Below are positions 9,186-17,804 of a stretch of 64,000 nt of DNA, piece by piece. The notes under the pieces were generated by a model. The model was not told the DNA's origin. It worked only from the letters and a program-made list of their open reading frames with translations, and made no database searches. The DNA comes from Algoriphagus alkaliphilus. GTDB lineage: Bacteria; Bacteroidota; Bacteroidia; Cytophagales; Cyclobacteriaceae. The DNA lies in the NCBI RefSeq assembly GCF_900103735.1, contig NZ_FMXE01000007.1, forward strand, positions 124,001 through 188,000, given 5' to 3'. The translations under genes and the position numbers were made by a program. Each line of letters opens with the position of its first letter. The stretch's first letter is position 1.

Positions 9186-9366
9186 GAATCAAAACCAGAT
9201 TCGCGCAGAGATCGTGAAGGGAATTTTAGAAGAAAACGGGATAGCCGCAGTGGTGATGAGCAAAAAAGAAACAGCTTATCAGGTATTGGGAACCTATGAA
9301 GTACTTGTCCCCCATGGAGATGCCTTAGCTGCATTGCAACTGATTCAAAATGAGATCACGTTTTAA
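9160..9366 (+). CDS. DUF2007-like small protein
   Basis: A 68-residue protein read from ATG 9160, which lies inside the end of the CPBP gene. It shows the compact ferredoxin-like DUF2007 pattern: an N-terminal strand WIKVFENQNQIRAEIVKGILEENGI, a central AVVMSKKET segment and a YEVLVPHGDALAALQLI tail. DUF2007 domains are putative signal-transducing or PII-like regulators found near membrane proteins; no function is proven. It overlaps cdsA by 17 bp at its 3' end. An upstream extension to 9055 is in the same frame but would be a shadow of the CPBP coding region, so the short form is preferred. Confidence 0.7.
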   Translation: MQSWIKVFENQNQIRAEIVKGILEENGIAAVVMSKKETAYQVLGTYEVLVPHGDALAALQLIQNEITF

Positions 9367-10189
9367 TATAAATAATTACAGCAATCTCGGCCAAAGGGCG
9401 ATCACTGCTGCAGTCGGCGCTTTGGTAGTGATCTCATCTTCCGTCTATTCGGATTGGACTTATTTCGTGGTGTTTGCCGCAATATTGGCCTTTTCACAAA
9501 TGGAATTCTACAAGCTCACGGGTTTGGATGGGATGCTTCCGCTTCGAAGTTTTGGGACTTTTCTGGGGGTGATGATTTTCACCCTGACATTTATGATTGA
9601 GAAAGAGCGCCTTCCCAACGAATACTTGTACCTGATTTTCCCGATTGTCTCTCTTACCTTCTTTATCAAGCTGTATAAGAAAACAGACAAAAAGCCTTTC
9701 ACGGGAGTCGCCTATACTTTTTTGGGCATCTTCTACGTGGCTTTGCCCTTTTCCCTGCTAAACCTGGCTGTCTTTTCAGTAGACAAAGTGTTTCACTATG
9801 AGATCTTGATTGGCTGCCTGATGATTCTTTGGGCGAGTGATACAGGAGCATATTTTGCGGGGACAAAATTTGGCAAGACCAAACTTTTTGAGCGGGTGTC
9901 ACCTAAAAAATCTTGGGAAGGATTTCTCGGGGGTGCATTTTCTGCAATTTTAGTGGCTTTCATCCTTTCTCAATACTTCCACGTTATAGCAGATTGGAAG
10001 TGGCTGGTAATAGCCGGAATCATCATCATTGCCGGCACATACGGTGACTTGATTGAGTCTCTTTTCAAGCGCTCCATTGAAATTAAGGACTCCGGAAACG
10101 GTCTGCCGGGACATGGCGGATTTATGGATCGTTTTGACGGATTGTTACTTTCAGCCCCTTTTATCACCGCTTTTTTGAAAATCTTTTAA
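9350..10189 (+). CDS. cdsA: Phosphatidate cytidylyltransferase CdsA
   Basis: A 279-residue polytopic membrane enzyme that makes CDP-diacylglycerol from phosphatidic acid and CTP, the entry point for phospholipid head-group addition. The C-terminal CDP-DAG synthase signature is clear: SPKKSWEGFLGG, then GDLIESLFKRSIEIKDSGNGLPGHGGFMDRFDGLL, with the catalytic Asp residues and the metal site. About eight membrane segments precede and surround it. It starts inside the DUF2007 gene. The phospholipid pathway continues with psd about 1.4 kb downstream. Confidence 0.93.
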   Translation: MRSRFNINNYSNLGQRAITAAVGALVVISSSVYSDWTYFVVFAAILAFSQMEFYKLTGLDGMLPLRSFGTFLGVMIFTLTFMIEKERLPNEYLYLIFPIVSLTFFIKLYKKTDKKPFTGVAYTFLGIFYVALPFSLLNLAVFSVDKVFHYEILIGCLMILWASDTGAYFAGTKFGKTKLFERVSPKKSWEGFLGGAFSAILVAFILSQYFHVIADWKWLVIAGIIIIAGTYGDLIESLFKRSIEIKDSGNGLPGHGGFMDRFDGLLLSAPFITAFLKIF

Positions 10190-10261
10190 TTCAAAGGCGG
10201 GCAGTCTGAAAATCTATTTAAGTTTGTGCAGTATTTCACAAATTCATTTTAAGAACCCAAT

Positions 10262-11539
10262 ATGGCTTACATTGAACCGGCTCCCATTAAGGACAAAGAA
10301 AATCCTTTGGAGTCAATGATGGAAAGATTTAACATCGCTGCTGAGAAACTTGGCCTCTCCGATGAAGTTTACAATGTGTTGAAGAATCCCGCCAAGCAAG
10401 TCATCGTTTCCCTACCTATTACCATGGACACAGGTAAAATTCAGGTTTTCGAAGGCATTCGGGTCATCCACTCCAATATCCTGGGTCCGGCAAAAGGAGG
10501 AATCCGATTTGCACCTGATGTGCATCTGGATGAAGTCCGAGCACTTGCTGCCTGGATGACCTGGAAGTGCGCAGTGGTGGACATTCCTTATGGAGGGGCT
10601 AAAGGCGGGGTACGATGTAACCCACGCGAAATGTCCAAAGGTGAAATAGAACGTCTGGTACGTGCCTATACCATGGCTATGATCGATGTTTTTGGCCCGG
10701 ATAAAGATATTCCGGCACCCGATATGGGAACTGGCCCAAGAGAAATGGCCTGGTTGATGGATGAATACTCCAAAGCACACGGGATGACTATACCTGCGGT
10801 GGTTACAGGAAAACCTTTGGTTCTCGGTGGATCATTGGGTAGAACAGAGGCAACTGGACGAGGAGTGATGGTGTCTGCTTTGGCAGCGATGCAAAAGCTA
10901 AAAATCAATCCTTTTTCTGCCACATGCGCTGTACAGGGCTTTGGAAATGTCGGGAGTTGGGCGGCCCAACTTTTGGAAGAAAGGGGATTGAAAATCGTTG
11001 CTATATCTGATCATACCGGGGCATTCTACAATGAAAAGGGAATCAACATCCAGGAAGCAATCAAACACAAAGACCTAAATAAAGGAACCCTTGAAGGGTT
11101 TACAGGTGGTGACCGCATGGAAAATGCGGATGATCTATTGACTTTAGAGGTAGATGTTCTCGTACCTGCAGCAATGGAAGATGTGATTACAGCAAAAAAT
11201 GCTGAACATATCCGAGCTAAACTCATTGTCGAAGGGGCAAATGGACCAACTTCGGCTAAAGCTGATGCGATCCTCAATGAAAAGGGAATCATGGCTGTTC
11301 CGGATATTTTGGCCAATGCCGGTGGAGTGACCGTATCTTATTTCGAATGGGTACAAAACCGATTGGGCTACAAATGGACCGCTGACCGCGTTAATCGTCG
11401 TTCGGATCGTATCATGAAAGATGCCTTTGAGCACGTCTACGAGGCATCTGTGAAGTACAGTGTGCCCATGCGAATAGCTGCATACATCGTGGCAATCGAT
11501 AAAGTGGCAAAGACTTACACCTTCCGAGGTGGGTTCTAA
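10262..11539 (+). CDS. Glu/Leu/Phe/Val-family dehydrogenase, probably glutamate dehydrogenase
   Basis: A 425-residue enzyme of the short hexameric class (like Bacillus RocG, about 424-426 residues), which interconverts glutamate with 2-oxoglutarate and ammonia. The catalytic lysine lies in PYGGAKGGV (about residue 113), the substrate-binding region GPAKGGIRF precedes it, and PDMGTGPREMAWLMDEY carries the conserved Asp. The Rossmann domain has VQGFGNVGSWAAQLL (GxGxxG-type) near residue 223 and the family end FEWVQNRLGYKW. Cofactor choice (NAD or NADP) cannot be settled by eye. It is preceded by a 72-bp gap after cdsA and followed by psd. Confidence 0.88.
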   Translation: MAYIEPAPIKDKENPLESMMERFNIAAEKLGLSDEVYNVLKNPAKQVIVSLPITMDTGKIQVFEGIRVIHSNILGPAKGGIRFAPDVHLDEVRALAAWMTWKCAVVDIPYGGAKGGVRCNPREMSKGEIERLVRAYTMAMIDVFGPDKDIPAPDMGTGPREMAWLMDEYSKAHGMTIPAVVTGKPLVLGGSLGRTEATGRGVMVSALAAMQKLKINPFSATCAVQGFGNVGSWAAQLLEERGLKIVAISDHTGAFYNEKGINIQEAIKHKDLNKGTLEGFTGGDRMENADDLLTLEVDVLVPAAMEDVITAKNAEHIRAKLIVEGANGPTSAKADAILNEKGIMAVPDILANAGGVTVSYFEWVQNRLGYKWTADRVNRRSDRIMKDAFEHVYEASVKYSVPMRIAAYIVAIDKVAKTYTFRGGF

Positions 11540-11612
11540 GTCGTATTTTAGTTAAATCTTTTACCTTTGGGGCGTGGGGATCATCTTTCCGCGCCTTTTT
11601 AATTCAATCGTT

Positions 11613-12272
11613 ATGACTATACATCGAGAAGGAAGAGTGCTACTATTTTGGATGATGATCATCCTTGTCGCGGGTAACTACTTACTTTACTATTATTTAC
11701 CTGGGGAAAGGTTGCTTATCAATGTGTCTATCTTGGTCAGCACGGCATTGTACCTGATCATTTTGCAGTTTTTCAGAAACCCGATTTTCCCATTGCCCAA
11801 TGAAGAGGGGATTGTTTTTGCACCTGCGGATGGAAAAGTGGTCGTGATAGAAGAGGCTTTCGAAGATGAATACCTGAAAGAAAAAAGAAAGCAGGTTTCC
11901 ATTTTTATGTCTCCGATCAATGTGCATGTCAACCGATCGCCTGTCAAAGGTGAAGTCGAATATTTCCAATATCATCCCGGTAAATATCTGGTGGCCTGGC
12001 ATCCCAAGTCCAGTACCGAAAACGAGCGAACTTCCATGGTGATCAAGGATCAAAATGGAACCAGGATTATGGTAAGACAGATTGCCGGAGCCTTGGCCAG
12101 AAGAATCAAATGGTATGTAAAGGCAGGCTCTCAGCTGGATCAAGGAGGTGAATTTGGCTTTATCAAATTTGGCTCACGGGTGGATATGTATTTACCACTT
12201 GATGCGGAGATTCTTTGCACCATGGATCAAGTGACTAAAGGAGCAAGAACGCCAATTGCGAGGTTGAAATAA
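11613..12272 (+). CDS. psd: Phosphatidylserine decarboxylase proenzyme
   Basis: A 219-residue protein of the short Psd class. It converts phosphatidylserine to phosphatidylethanolamine at the inner membrane. Two hydrophobic segments near the N-terminus are followed by the catalytic region: VFAPADGKVVVIEE, FMSPINVHVNRSPVKGEV and finally FGSR, where self-cleavage before Ser yields the pyruvoyl prosthetic group. The ATG at 11613 gives the usual MTIHREGR start; the GTG at 11574 would add 13 residues with no family support. It follows the dehydrogenase by 73 bp and shares the phospholipid pathway with cdsA. Confidence 0.9.
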   Translation: MTIHREGRVLLFWMMIILVAGNYLLYYYLPGERLLINVSILVSTALYLIILQFFRNPIFPLPNEEGIVFAPADGKVVVIEEAFEDEYLKEKRKQVSIFMSPINVHVNRSPVKGEVEYFQYHPGKYLVAWHPKSSTENERTSMVIKDQNGTRIMVRQIAGALARRIKWYVKAGSQLDQGGEFGFIKFGSRVDMYLPLDAEILCTMDQVTKGARTPIARLK

Positions 12273-12344
12273 AGATTGCCATGTTTGTATCGTTTTGACT
12301 AGTAATTTCGTTTTTGAAATACTTTCAAACTTAATTTTTATAAC

Positions 12345-12848
12345 ATGAAAAAATATTTCCCTTTCGCCCTAGTTGCAGTGTTTGCAGCATTGATTTCTTG
12401 TACTGAAAATGAAGCACCGATCAGTCCTATAATAGGAACTTGGGAAAGCCGTGTATTTGTAGATTCCCTGGATCTCTGGTTTGTAGAAACATTGGAATTC
12501 AAAAATGACAGTATTTTTGACCTCACTATCACCGTTCGAGAACTGGAAACTGGACCAGATTTAGGCTTCCGGTTGGTTACTACCTCTTGGTACAATTTAG
12601 AAGGGGATACTTTCAAATATTATTATTCAGATGTATTGATGTATTTCGGTCTTCATGAAGAAGCTCCTCTCTATGTGCCAAAATCCGAATTGAATGCGGG
12701 AATAGTTGATTTTTTCAGAATACCTGAAGGAATTTTGACCTTTTCAAGCGATCGAAGACGGTTTCAGTTTCAAGAAAACTGCTTGACCATAAACCCAAGT
12801 ATTGCCTGTTTTGAGTTTCCTATCAAAGAATATATTCGAGTCAATTAA
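12345..12848 (+). CDS. Lipoprotein, lipocalin-like
   Basis: A 167-residue lipoprotein: the N-terminus is a signal peptide ending in the lipobox AALISC with Cys19 as the lipidation site. After that comes ISPIIGTWESRVF, the G-T/x-W start of a lipocalin-like fold common in Bacteroidota, and alternating beta strands (YNLEGDTFKYYY). No ligand is known for this group. It converges on the coiled-coil gene, overlapping its last codons by 4 bp, and its transcript probably ends at the hairpin 12857-12886. Confidence 0.7.
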   Translation: MKKYFPFALVAVFAALISCTENEAPISPIIGTWESRVFVDSLDLWFVETLEFKNDSIFDLTITVRELETGPDLGFRLVTTSWYNLEGDTFKYYYSDVLMYFGLHEEAPLYVPKSELNAGIVDFFRIPEGILTFSSDRRRFQFQENCLTINPSIACFEFPIKEYIRVN

Positions 12849-13339
12849 TTTAAATCAAGCCTCTGTTTATCCGACAGAGGCTTTTTTGATCTATAGACCC
12901 ACCAAGCTAAAAAGCCGGTACTTAGAAAAAATATCAGAGTCGTCCATTCAAACGTTCTTCGTTCGCGAAGTTTGGATTCGATTTCTTTATCTCGCTCTGC
13001 TACTGCTCTTTTCAGAGCTTGCACATCTTGCTCCAGTTTTATGGTGATGGATTTATAATCATCCTTTTCCTGGGAGATTACGGTAGTTTCTATGGAGCCA
13101 ATCATCCGAAGTTCATCCATGATTTGATTGTCCTTGGAGACGATTCGCTCCAGCCATTCGTTGGTTTCGACCATGTCTTTTTTGGTGCGGTTACCAAAAA
13201 TTCCGGATTTTTTACTTTCAGAAGATCGCCATTGGGTGTGAAGTTTGTCCCGCTCCTGGACCATTCGTTCAAGTTTGGGGCCGTCAAATTGAGGGCCTTG
13301 GTAAAGTGTAAATAGAAGGACGAGGATTAGGTTGTACAT
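12845..13339 (-). CDS. Membrane-anchored coiled-coil protein, unknown function
   Basis: A 164-residue protein with an N-terminal hydrophobic segment (residues 1-14, possibly an uncleaved or cleaved signal), a long charged helical middle (about residues 20-125, with heptad-like Leu/Ile/Val spacing such as IKLEQDVQALKRAVAERDKEIESKLRERR), one transmembrane helix near 132-150 (TLIFFLSTGFLAWWVY) and a basic C-terminal tail. The arrangement suggests a periplasmic coiled coil tethered by its C-terminal helix. No family is recognised. The final codons double as the terminator of the opposite lipoprotein gene. Confidence 0.6.
   Translation of the reverse strand: MYNLILVLLFTLYQGPQFDGPKLERMVQERDKLHTQWRSSESKKSGIFGNRTKKDMVETNEWLERIVSKDNQIMDELRMIGSIETTVISQEKDDYKSITIKLEQDVQALKRAVAERDKEIESKLRERRTFEWTTLIFFLSTGFLAWWVYRSKKPLSDKQRLDLN
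12857..12886 (+). terminator. Intrinsic terminator embedded in a converging coding region
   Basis: A perfect 9-bp stem (AAGCCTCTG 12857-12865, CAGAGGCTT 12875-12883) followed by a T-run to 12887. It stops transcription of the lipoprotein gene but lies within the last dozen codons of the opposing gene. Confidence 0.8.
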
Positions 13340-13636
13340 GATTAATGGTTTTTGTTATTAAGGACAAAACTTGTTCCAGTATTCAGTCTCAGTAAACAGT
13401 TTACGGCGAAGTCTATGGGATTTTGTAAGTGGTAAAAAGTGAGACGTAAGTTTTCTTAGGAATTGAGCCAAACTTGAGCTTCAAAGGTTTTGAATATTGG
13501 GAGGCTTTTTAGAGATCGCAGAGAAAAAGCTTGCGCTTTTTGGGCCGCTCCTCCACTTACTATTTACTCTTTACTGCTTACATTCCTTGGTTTCTCCTCA
13601 TCGGTCATCGCCTGCCCACTGACCACTGCTTACTGC
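13340..13636. other. Intergenic region with permuted short-word repeats
   Basis: No convincing gene. Short plus-strand frames here are low-complexity and run antisense into mnmD. The right half is built of permuted ACT/TAC words (see the repeat at 13554-13650). The left part presumably holds the promoter of the coiled-coil gene, but no clear box is seen. Confidence 0.5.
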
Positions 13637-13650
13637 CTACCGCTCACTAC
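13554..13650. repeat. Degenerate short-word repeat tract overlapping the mnmD 3' end
   Basis: The stretch 13554-13590 and again 13613-13650 consists of imperfect repeats of words such as CTTACT, TTTACT, GCTTAC, GACCACT, GCCTAC and CTCACT. The second block contains the mnmD stop codon (13637-13639) and its last few codons. Similar low-complexity strings also occur at about 39496-39545 in this window. Confidence 0.5.
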
Positions 13651-14329
13651 TTTTCCATGCCCGAGTCATTTCCTTTTTTCCAGGAGGACCCGGAAGTATT
13701 TCTGCTTGCAAGCCGAGTTCTTTCAAAGTGCGCTTCAGCTGTCCGGTTACGGCGTAGGTAGTAAGAAGCCCACCGGGACGCATGGCATCTGTAACTTTTT
13801 CCAAACTTTCTTTTTTCCAAAGTTCAGGCTGCTTTTTCTGCGCAAACGCATCAAAAAAGACCACATCTGAGGGATAAAGCTGAGCTTCTTCGAGGGTTAC
13901 GATATCCTTTTTGAAGTTGAAGTATTCGGATACCGGCCCACCTTCATTCCAAGGTGCGGTATGCAGCGCTTCGAAATACTTGTGAAAATGCCAAATCCCA
14001 TGATCATGCTCAATGTAGTTAAGTTGGGAATAGATTTCTTTCTCAACAGGAAAGGGTTCTATGGTGTGGTAAAGGACAGGGACTTGATTCTGTTCTGCCC
14101 ATACCAATGTAAGCCATGCGTTAAGTCCTGTTCCAAATCCAAGCTCAAAAACCCGAATCGGATACTTCCGCGGATTTCTGGCCAACCAAGAATCCAAACC
14201 ATAGATCATGTACACGTGAATTGATTCGCGGTATGCGCCATGAAAACTGTGGTAAGTTTCCTGCAATTCCTCGTGATAAAGAGAATGTGAGCCATCCTCA
14301 GTGGTGATGATTTTTAATTTTTTGCTCAT
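13637..14329 (-). CDS. mnmD: tRNA (mnm5s2U34) methyltransferase MnmD
   Basis: A 230-residue stand-alone MnmD, equal to the methyltransferase domain of the bifunctional E. coli MnmC. It completes the mnm5 group at the wobble uridine of tRNAs with SAM. FELGFGTGLNAWLT is the SAM-binding glycine loop; VVFFDAFAQKKQPELW is the family signature, and GGLLTTYAVTGQLKRTL..G...EILPGPPGKKEMTRA the typical C-terminal part. Its ATG overlaps the ispF stop in an ATGA, so it is translated last in an M16 peptidase-ispF-mnmD operon. The C-terminal residues SSER are encoded by a repeat tract that seems to have invaded the gene end. Confidence 0.88.
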   Translation of the reverse strand: MSKKLKIITTEDGSHSLYHEELQETYHSFHGAYRESIHVYMIYGLDSWLARNPRKYPIRVFELGFGTGLNAWLTLVWAEQNQVPVLYHTIEPFPVEKEIYSQLNYIEHDHGIWHFHKYFEALHTAPWNEGGPVSEYFNFKKDIVTLEEAQLYPSDVVFFDAFAQKKQPELWKKESLEKVTDAMRPGGLLTTYAVTGQLKRTLKELGLQAEILPGPPGKKEMTRAWKSSER

Positions 14330-14808
14330 ACTTTATAAATCAAAGCGGTGCAGTAGGCGGCAATTCCTTCAGTTCTACCCACAAAGCCCAAATGCTCAGA
14401 AGTGGTGGCTTTGATGGAAATGGCATCCTCTTCCACATTCATTACCTGAGCTAGGCAAGCTTTCATTGCAGGTATATGAGGATTGAGCTTGGGGACTTGG
14501 AGGCAGACGGTGGAGTCAAAATTACCCACTTCGTATCCTGCTTCCCGGATCATTTTCATGACTTCTGTGAGCAGAATCTTACTGTCGATACCTTTGAATT
14601 TAGGGTCTTTGTCAGAGAAGTGGTAGCCGATATTTCGCATGTTGGCTGCGCCGAGAAGTGCGTCACAGATTACATGGATAAGTACATCGGCATCGGAATG
14701 GCCTACTGCACCTTTTTCATGGTCTATTTTTATTCCTCCCAGCCAGAAATCATAGCCGGGTTGTAGCTGATGGACATCGTATCCAAAACCTATTCTGAAT
14801 GGCACCAT
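14326..14808 (-). CDS. ispF: 2-C-methyl-D-erythritol 2,4-cyclodiphosphate synthase IspF
   Basis: A 160-residue enzyme of the MEP isoprenoid pathway that cyclises CDP-ME 2-phosphate to MEcPP with release of CMP. The start RIGFGYDVHQL holds the Asp-x-His zinc ligands, HSDADVLIHVICDALLGA the central motif, and the C-terminal ATTSEHLGFVGRTEGIAAYC the CMP-binding end. Length is standard. The start ATG shares one base with the TAA of the M16 peptidase gene (TAATG), indicating coupling. Two other MEP enzymes, ispH and ispE, are elsewhere in the window. Confidence 0.95.
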   Translation of the reverse strand: MVPFRIGFGYDVHQLQPGYDFWLGGIKIDHEKGAVGHSDADVLIHVICDALLGAANMRNIGYHFSDKDPKFKGIDSKILLTEVMKMIREAGYEVGNFDSTVCLQVPKLNPHIPAMKACLAQVMNVEEDAISIKATTSEHLGFVGRTEGIAAYCTALIYKV

Positions 14809-16046
14809 TAATTGGTCGATTGATAGTATAGAACTGAAGCTTGATCTTCCTTTAAGAGCCTAGTAGCCCAATTTTTGATCTGTGGCGCTTCGATTTTTGA
14901 TTTTTCGGAAAATTCGCTCCAATATAATTCAGGATTTCCCAAATGGGCAAAATAGGCCAAGTTCATTGCCCGGTTGAGCAGCTGAATTGATTCGTAGGTT
15001 TTCATCGCCTCACCCTGGTTTTTGATTTTCTGAAGTTCCCGTTCGGAGATTTCATTTTGGAGAAATTCCTCAATTACCTCGTCCAAAGCATTTTCAGCTG
15101 TGGTGGACGAAACTCCGGATTCCATTTTTCCGGAAAACACCAAAAGTCCGGGGTCCACAGAGCCGGTGATGTAGCCTCCGACTGAAGCGAAGATTTTACC
15201 GTTTTTGACAAGCCGCTGTTCCAAAAGCGAAGATTTTCCGGATCCTAAAATATCACTGATCAAATCGGCTTCCAGATAGCCCGGTTGACCTTTTGCAGGC
15301 ATTTTATATGCTTTGTATAAGGCATCAGTCGGGACTTTTGCCTGAAGGGATTTGGATTTTTTGAAAGTTTGGACGGGCTCTTCCAGGATGCCGTTTCGAG
15401 TCAGCGGATTGGAGGGAATTGGACCAAACCATTTTTGTGCTAATTTTTCAATTTGAGAAAGCGTCACGTCACCCGCAACAACCAGGATGGCATTTCCCGG
15501 ATGGTAATGCGTTTGATAAAAATCAAGTACATCTTCCCGTGTATAGCCTTCAATATCATGAAGGGTTTGACCGATTGTAGGCCAACGGTAGGTGTGTTTT
15601 TCAAATGCCAAATCCCGTAAATGATGCCATACATCTCCGTAAGGCTGATTTAGGTAACGCTGCTTGTATTCTTCCATCACTACTTTGCGTTGAGTTTCGA
15701 TGGTTTTTTCACTCAGACTCACTTGCAGCATGCGATCCGATTCCAGCCAAAATGCGGTCTCAATATTTGCTGCCGGCAGTGTCATGTAATAATTGGTGAT
15801 GTCAGGACTGGTGAAGGCATTGCAGGATCCGCCAACACGCTCCAATTCCCTGTCGAAAACAGGGACATTGGCCGAGCTACCAAACATCAAATGCTCGAAA
15901 AAATGGGCCAGTCCGGTCTTCCCCAATTTTTCAAAACGGGATCCAACTTTGTAGAGCAGATTGAAAACGGCAATTTTGCTGCTGTGATCCTGATGGACGA
16001 TCACCTCTAGGCCATTGTTCAGGAAAAATCGCTTATATGGAAACAT
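14808..16046 (-). CDS. M16-family zinc peptidase (insulinase-like)
   Basis: A 412-residue single-module M16 protease. The inverted zinc motif HFFEH lies in GLAHFFEHLMFGSS and the third ligand is the Glu of KVVMEEYKQRYLNQP some 75 residues later. The C-terminal half has the GSGKSSLLEQRLV and GLLVFSGKM features of the non-catalytic M16 half. There is no signal peptide, so it is predicted to be cytoplasmic unless the longer upstream start at 16097 is used; ATG 16046 (MFPYKRFFLNNGLEVIV) fits the family better. It heads the operon with ispF and mnmD. Confidence 0.88.
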   Translation of the reverse strand: MFPYKRFFLNNGLEVIVHQDHSSKIAVFNLLYKVGSRFEKLGKTGLAHFFEHLMFGSSANVPVFDRELERVGGSCNAFTSPDITNYYMTLPAANIETAFWLESDRMLQVSLSEKTIETQRKVVMEEYKQRYLNQPYGDVWHHLRDLAFEKHTYRWPTIGQTLHDIEGYTREDVLDFYQTHYHPGNAILVVAGDVTLSQIEKLAQKWFGPIPSNPLTRNGILEEPVQTFKKSKSLQAKVPTDALYKAYKMPAKGQPGYLEADLISDILGSGKSSLLEQRLVKNGKIFASVGGYITGSVDPGLLVFSGKMESGVSSTTAENALDEVIEEFLQNEISERELQKIKNQGEAMKTYESIQLLNRAMNLAYFAHLGNPELYWSEFSEKSKIEAPQIKNWATRLLKEDQASVLYYQSTN

Positions 16047-16241
16047 GTTTATTGGTTTAGCGCTAACAGGGAATCTAAAATGAAGGCATTGGTTCAAGAA
16101 AAGAATTCAATTTCTTTTGATTTCGACTTTTTCGCCACTTATACCTGCCATTGATGTAAGATGTCCTGTTTTTTACAAAAAAAGCCGAACTTTGGTTCGA
16201 AGTGCTAAGTTAGACTTCCCAAACATACTTCACCCATTCCG

Positions 16242-17804
16242 ATGAAAAAACACTGCGTAGATCTGAATAAGACGGGACAGTTTTCAGGATTTTTTTTGGA
16301 TTACATCGAAGGTAAAGAGGCATTGAGGTCATTTTATACCCACTTACCCAAATTGGAAAGCTTCAAAGATGCAATCGCGGAGAAAAATTTTCCCGATGAA
16401 AACCGAAAACTTCTTCATCTGACACTGCACAAGCAATATTCAGGTTTAGAAATTTCTGAGGAAGTTTCTGCCAATTTTGAGGCAATTCTCAGCAAAAAAA
16501 CCTTCACAGTCACTACCGGACATCAGTTAAACCTGTTTACCGGACCGCTCTACTTCATCTACAAGATCGTCTCCACAATCAACTTGGCCAAAAAGCTGAA
16601 GGAAGCCTACCCCGAGTTTAATTTCGTTCCGGTGTATTGGATGGCAACTGAGGACCATGATTTTGATGAAATCAATTACTTCAAACTTGACGGTAAAAAA
16701 TACCAATGGTCTTCCGGTCAAACGGGAGCGGTCGGTGATTTCGTTTTGGATGATTCTTTCAAAGCATTTTTAAAAGAAACACAATTTGCTCCCGATGTAT
16801 TCAAAGAAGCCTACCAGTCCAGTAAAACTTTGGGAGAGGCAGTTCGCAAGTATGTGAATCAACTATTTGGTTCGCATGGTCTGATCGTAGTTGATGGGCA
16901 TGACGCAATGCTTAAAAGCATTTTGAAGCCGGTGATGAAGGCTGATATTTTTGATCACTCCCCTTTTGAAAAAGCGCAAATAGCCTCGCGGAAATTGGAA
17001 GAGATGGGATACAAGAGCAAGATTTTTCCCAGGGAGATCAACTTTTTTTATCTGATTAAGGGCCTTCGGGAGCGGATAGAACGATCCAAGGGTGGATATC
17101 AGGTGGTAAATACCGAAATCAGATTTACCTCAGATGAACTTGCAGCCATGATTGAGTCCAATCCTGAGCGATTTAGTCCAAATGTGGTTCTCAGGCCATT
17201 ATATCAGGAGATGATTCTGCCCAACTTGGCGTATTTGGGTGGTCCGGCCGAAGTGGTTTATTGGCTTCAATTGAAGGGGGTTTTTGATCAGTTTGAAATT
17301 CCATTTCCCGTGTTGCTTCCGCGAAATTTCGCTTTGATTCTGGATGGATCGGTCTTGAAAAAACTGGAACAACTGGGCTGGGAGGGAGCTGATGTTTTTA
17401 TTGATTTTGATAGCTGGAAGAAGGGATTTGTAGCGCGACAAGCTCAGGTTGATTTTAGTATGAAAGCGGAAAAGGATGCGCTCTGCCAACTTTTTGACAC
17501 GAAAGGAAAAGAAGCGTCCGCTTTGGAGAAAAGTCTGCAGTCAGCCTTCCAGGCAGGTAAAGCACGAAGCTTGAAGATCCTGGATCAGTTGGGTTCCAAA
17601 CTGCGAAAAGCCGAGGAGAAAAGGCTAGCCGTAGAGTTGAATCGCGCTAAGGCTGTTTTGGACTTTACTGCACCGGGAGGCAGCCCCCAGGAGCGAGTAG
17701 TGAATATGATGCAGTTTTATTTAAATAACCCTGAATTGATCGAAGAGTTGTTGGGCTGCTTTGATCCTCTTGACTTTAATATGATGGTATTGGAATACGC
17801 ATGA
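16242..17804 (+). CDS. bshC: Bacillithiol synthesis cysteine-adding enzyme BshC
   Basis: A 520-residue protein matching BshC, which joins cysteine to glucosaminyl-malate in the last step of bacillithiol synthesis, the main low-molecular-weight thiol in these bacteria. The family hallmarks TTGHQLNLFTGPLYFIYKIVSTINLAKKL and VPVYWMATEDHDFDEINYF are near residues 90-145, and VLRPLYQEMILPNLAYLGGPAEVVYWLQLK near 330; a coiled-coil stretch follows from about 410 to 470. It overlaps the next gene by an ATGA. bshA and bshB are not in the window. Confidence 0.93.
   Translation: MKKHCVDLNKTGQFSGFFLDYIEGKEALRSFYTHLPKLESFKDAIAEKNFPDENRKLLHLTLHKQYSGLEISEEVSANFEAILSKKTFTVTTGHQLNLFTGPLYFIYKIVSTINLAKKLKEAYPEFNFVPVYWMATEDHDFDEINYFKLDGKKYQWSSGQTGAVGDFVLDDSFKAFLKETQFAPDVFKEAYQSSKTLGEAVRKYVNQLFGSHGLIVVDGHDAMLKSILKPVMKADIFDHSPFEKAQIASRKLEEMGYKSKIFPREINFFYLIKGLRERIERSKGGYQVVNTEIRFTSDELAAMIESNPERFSPNVVLRPLYQEMILPNLAYLGGPAEVVYWLQLKGVFDQFEIPFPVLLPRNFALILDGSVLKKLEQLGWEGADVFIDFDSWKKGFVARQAQVDFSMKAEKDALCQLFDTKGKEASALEKSLQSAFQAGKARSLKILDQLGSKLRKAEEKRLAVELNRAKAVLDFTAPGGSPQERVVNMMQFYLNNPELIEELLGCFDPLDFNMMVLEYA

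Noticed and set aside
13490..13870. Plus-strand low-complexity open frames
   Set aside because: They cover the short-word repeat and run antisense into mnmD; the peptide is Leu/Thr repeat-like noise.
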